NCBI RefSeq assembly: GCF_000716675.1
Contig: NZ_JNXT01000069.1
Span: 1 to 41,459, forward strand
Source: Streptomyces alboflavus
Lineage (GTDB): Bacteria > Actinomycetota > Actinomycetes > Streptomycetales > Streptomycetaceae
DNA: 41,459 nucleotides
Direction of reading: 5' to 3'
Both the position numbers and the translations under genes were made by a program. Shown here in pieces: positions 39,574-41,459 of the stretch; the stretch's first letter is position 1, and each line of letters starts with the position of its first letter. The notes below the pieces were generated by a model, which worked only from the letters and a program-made list of their open reading frames with translations, was not told where the DNA came from and made no database searches.

Positions 39574-40788
39574 TCAGACCTCGACGCCCCCGTCCGAAGG
39601 CCGCCCGGAGGGACGGGCCGCGGGCCCTCCCGAGGGCGAACCGGAAGGCTCCTCGGCGGGATCACCTTCGGGATCCACTCCCGACCCCCCGGGCCGCTCC
39701 GACTCCTCGGCCGGACCCTCCTCCTTCTCCCCCGGCTTCTCAGACTTCCCGGGCTTCCCTCCGGGCCGCTCCACGAGCTTCTCCACCGGCTTCTCGGGGA
39801 GCGCTTTTGCGCCATCTTTGGTGACTCGCGTGGCTCCGAAGTAGTCCGGCGTATCGACCGGGTCGAAGCGGATCACCGCGCCGGGCCGGGGGGCGTCGAT
39901 CATGTAGCCGCCGCCGACATAGATCCCCACGTGCCGGATGGCACGCGAGTCGGTCAGGTCGTCCGAGAAGAACACCAGGTCACCGGGGAGCAGCTCCTCG
40001 CGCTTGGGGTGCGGCCCGGCGTTGTACTGGTCGTTGGCCACGCGCGGCAGGGTGATCCCGACACTGCGGTACGCGGCCAGGGTGAGGCCGGAGCAGTCGA
40101 ACCGGCCGCCCTGGCCGGCGGTTCCGTTGCCGCCCCACAGGTACTCGGTGCCGAGCTTCTTCTGCGCGTAGTAGATGGCGCCCGCCGCCTGCTGCGAGGG
40201 ATTCACGCGGTCGATGGGCCGGGCGAAACTCTTCTCCAGGGTCGTGATGATCTTGACGTAGTTCTGCGTCTCCGTGTAGGGGGGCACCCCGCCGTACTTG
40301 ATCACGGCGTAGGCACCCGCGTTGTACGCGGCGAGCATGTTCTTCGTCGGGTCGCCCGGCGCGTCCTTCACGTACTTGGCGAGCTTGCAGTCGTACGAGG
40401 CCGCGGACGGGATGGCGTCCTCGGGGTCCCACACGTCCCGGTCGCCGTCGCCGTCGCCGTCGAGCCCGTGCGAGGCCCAGGTGCCGGGGATGAACTGCGC
40501 TATCCCCTGCGCCGCCGCCGGGCTCTGCGCGCGCGGGTTGAACCCGCTCTCCTGGTACAGCTGGGCGGCGAGCAGGGCCGGGTTGATGGCCTTGCAGAGG
40601 TTCCCCCACTTCTGCACCAGCGGCTGGTACGAGGCGGGCACGGCCCCCTTGGCAAGCCCGACGTTCCCCCCACCACCCGACTGCTCGGCCAGACTCCCCG
40701 CCGCGACGAAGGTCCCGACGACGAGCAGCCCCATGAACCCCACGGACCCACTGAACGCGACACCTGCGAGCAGCCACGTCTTACGCAC
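39574..40788 (-). CDS. Bifunctional lytic transglycosylase / NlpC-P60 endopeptidase
   Basis: A 404-residue cell-wall hydrolase. A signal anchor (about 5-30) is followed by a lysozyme-like transglycosylase domain (50-185) with catalytic E80 in YQESGFNP and later AYNAGAYAV. An NlpC/P60 domain (200-320) follows with C232 in FDCSG and H286 in RHVGIYVG. The last 80 residues are a Glu/Pro/Gly-rich tail. The first domain cuts glycan strands and the second cuts stem peptides. Start GTG 40788 has GGAAGGG ten bases upstream; a TTG two codons earlier is possible. Two palindromes lie in its 5' region. I looked for a c-di-AMP (ydaO) riboswitch, common before Streptomyces hydrolases, and did not see one. 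Confidence 0.92.
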   Translation of the reverse strand: MRKTWLLAGVAFSGSVGFMGLLVVGTFVAAGSLAEQSGGGGNVGLAKGAVPASYQPLVQKWGNLCKAINPALLAAQLYQESGFNPRAQSPAAAQGIAQFIPGTWASHGLDGDGDGDRDVWDPEDAIPSAASYDCKLAKYVKDAPGDPTKNMLAAYNAGAYAVIKYGGVPPYTETQNYVKIITTLEKSFARPIDRVNPSQQAAGAIYYAQKKLGTEYLWGGNGTAGQGGRFDCSGLTLAAYRSVGITLPRVANDQYNAGPHPKREELLPGDLVFFSDDLTDSRAIRHVGIYVGGGYMIDAPRPGAVIRFDPVDTPDYFGATRVTKDGAKALPEKPVEKLVERPGGKPGKSEKPGEKEEGPAEESERPGGSGVDPEGDPAEEPSGSPSGGPAARPSGRPSDGGVEV

Positions 40789-40898
40789 CGTCAACCGCCC
40801 TTCCACCACCGGGAATCCGCCCGGCCTCAGTGTAGAGGCGGGGACCTCGCCGAGGGGGTCGACCGACGTACGGCGTGGCCGACACCCGCAGACGGCCC

Positions 40899-40918
40899 GC
40901 TCCGGCGCGCGCCGGAGC
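40899..40918. repeat. 20-bp perfect palindrome
   Basis: GCTCCGGCGCGCGCCGGAGC, about 110 bp upstream of the cell-wall hydrolase start. Possible operator or RNA hairpin. Confidence 0.6.
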
Positions 40919-41014
40919 GGAAACCGCCCGTGACGGGCGATTGACGCAGCGCCAACTTTGGCGGAATGTAGGGGAGTTGGGTCGACCCTGTGGGGATGGG
41001 GAGCGTCGGCCCGT

Positions 41015-41041
41015 GCGCACACCCGTGATCGAGGTGTGCGC
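41015..41041 (+). repeat. Stem-loop just before the right-edge gene's ribosome site
   Basis: GCGCACACC and GGTGTGCGC with a nine-base loop end ten bases before the AGGGGGAG ribosome site, so the structure may affect translation. Confidence 0.5.
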
Positions 41042-41064
41042 CCTACGGCTAGGGGGAGCCGACG

Positions 41065-41459
41065 TTGGCAACCGATGGACCTCGTGACGAGCCCAGAGGC
41101 GAGCCCCAGGACCGCCGTCCTGACGAGACCGGGGACCGTCGTCCCGACGAGCCTCAGGACCGCCGCCCCGACGAGCCCGAGGGCAGCTTCGGCCCACCCC
41201 CGGCCACGCCCGCGCCGCCCGCGCCATCGGCCACGCCCGCCGCACCTGCGGCACCCGCCACGCCCACCGCACCCGTCACGCCCGCGGCACCCGTCGCACC
41301 CGAGCCCTCGGCCGCGCAGACCCCGCCCTTCGCGCCCGAGCCATCGGCTCCGCCCGCCGCACCGCACCCGCCCGCGCAGCCCGCCGCACCGGCGCCGCCC
41401 TTCACCTCCGCACAGTCCGCCCAGCCTGCGCCGCCCGCCACACCCGTCACACCTGCGCC
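41065..41459 (+). CDS. Partial gene: proline/alanine-rich N-terminus, runs off the window
   Basis: TTG 41065 is preceded by AGGGGGAG at the right distance. The frame stays open to the window end (131 codons). It starts LATDGPRDEP, then three imperfect charged repeats of the DRRPDEP type, then a long Pro/Ala/Thr stretch (PATPAPPAPSATPAAP and similar), and later SAQSAQPAPP. This is a disordered cytoplasmic arm of the kind found on actinobacterial membrane or secreted proteins; the functional part lies beyond the window. A frame starting at ATG 41076 is also open but lacks a ribosome site. No function can be assigned. Confidence 0.65.
   Translation, partial: MATDGPRDEPRGEPQDRRPDETGDRRPDEPQDRRPDEPEGSFGPPPATPAPPAPSATPAAPAAPATPTAPVTPAAPVAPEPSAAQTPPFAPEPSAPPAAPHPPAQPAAPAPPFTSAQSAQPAPPATPVTPA

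Larger units (their letters stand above)
40789..41064. promoter_or_regulatory. Divergent region, cell-wall hydrolase / right-edge gene
   Basis: 276 bases with no gene and three dyad elements: a perfect 20-bp palindrome (40899-40918), CGCCCGT-G-ACGGGCG (40925-40939) and a 9-bp-arm stem-loop (41015-41041). TTGACG at 40941-40946 is a good -35 candidate for the plus-strand gene; the -10 is unclear (GAATGT at 40964 with a 17-base spacer). Confidence 0.5.

Noticed and set aside
39201..39824. Plus-strand frames of 207 and 575 codons starting near 39201-39217
   Set aside because: They overlap the antisense of the NlpC/P60 gene, begin with no ribosome site and show no family resemblance.
40795..40960. 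c-di-AMP (ydaO) riboswitch before the cell-wall hydrolase
   Set aside because: Expected for some Streptomyces hydrolases, but I could not find its conserved segments; only simple palindromes are present.
1..41459. CRISPR array, tRNA, rRNA, insertion sequence or prophage
   Set aside because: No array of regularly spaced repeats, no tRNA-like cloverleaf with TTCGA-type arm, no transposase or integrase motifs and no terminal inverted repeats with target duplications were seen on reading.

Overview
The window looks like a piece of a Streptomyces chromosome core. Base composition is very GC rich with strong third-position GC bias, genes start with ATG, GTG or TTG, and long open shadow frames lie opposite almost every gene. 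Streptomyces hallmarks are present: a Nur-type Fur protein, the orphan nitrogen regulator GlnR, mycothiol synthase, an actinobacterial CsoR, DUF2993, DUF3099 and DUF1416 proteins. From memory, the gene order matches the SCO4180-SCO4132 neighbourhood of S. coelicolor read right to left; I could not check this against a database. I see no prophage, insertion sequence, CRISPR array, tRNA or rRNA, so this is an ordinary housekeeping and regulatory region rather than an island.

Layout. 1-8011 is almost all minus strand: YgfZ-like protein, Nur, a nitrobindin-like protein, a 33-residue membrane peptide and DUF3099; then DUF1416 and the rhodanese CysA behind a cysteine-containing leader peptide; then a DUF2993 protein, a Q/Y/P-rich membrane protein, a MoaD/ThiS-like carrier and an alpha/beta hydrolase. 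8282-15683 is plus strand: an 18-codon uORF overlapping glnR, glnR, a LacI regulator, an HtrA-type membrane protease, a two-component system that probably controls it, and an ABC-F protein behind a palindromic operator. 15697-18863 is minus strand: a second DUF2993 protein and a secreted 5'-nucleotidase. 19116-22495 is plus strand: mshD, then a GntR (YtrA-type) regulator with its ABC exporter.

22713-34691 is a phosphate region: ppk1, a CHAD-domain protein and a Nudix hydrolase in one overlapping operon; pstS-pstC-pstA-pstB behind a clear PHO box; a secreted seven-repeat FG-GAP protein; and a convergent Pit transporter with its PhoU-like (DUF47) partner. Together these cover phosphate release, uptake and storage as polyphosphate. 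34859-41459 holds csoR with its own operator, small conserved proteins, a lipoprotein, an exported flavin oxidase, a PAP2 phosphatase, a transglycosylase/NlpC cell-wall hydrolase, and the start of a proline-rich protein that runs off the right edge.

The most interesting signals are in regulation and small elements rather than a new multi-gene system: the translationally coupled uORF before glnR with switchable hairpins upstream; the leader peptide before cysA; a CHAD gene whose central linker carries an intergenic-type hairpin repeat in frame; an 11-bp-period direct repeat ahead of the HtrA gene next to a two-cysteine sensor kinase; large inverted repeats built from a Streptomyces repeat family; and several genes that look leaderless.
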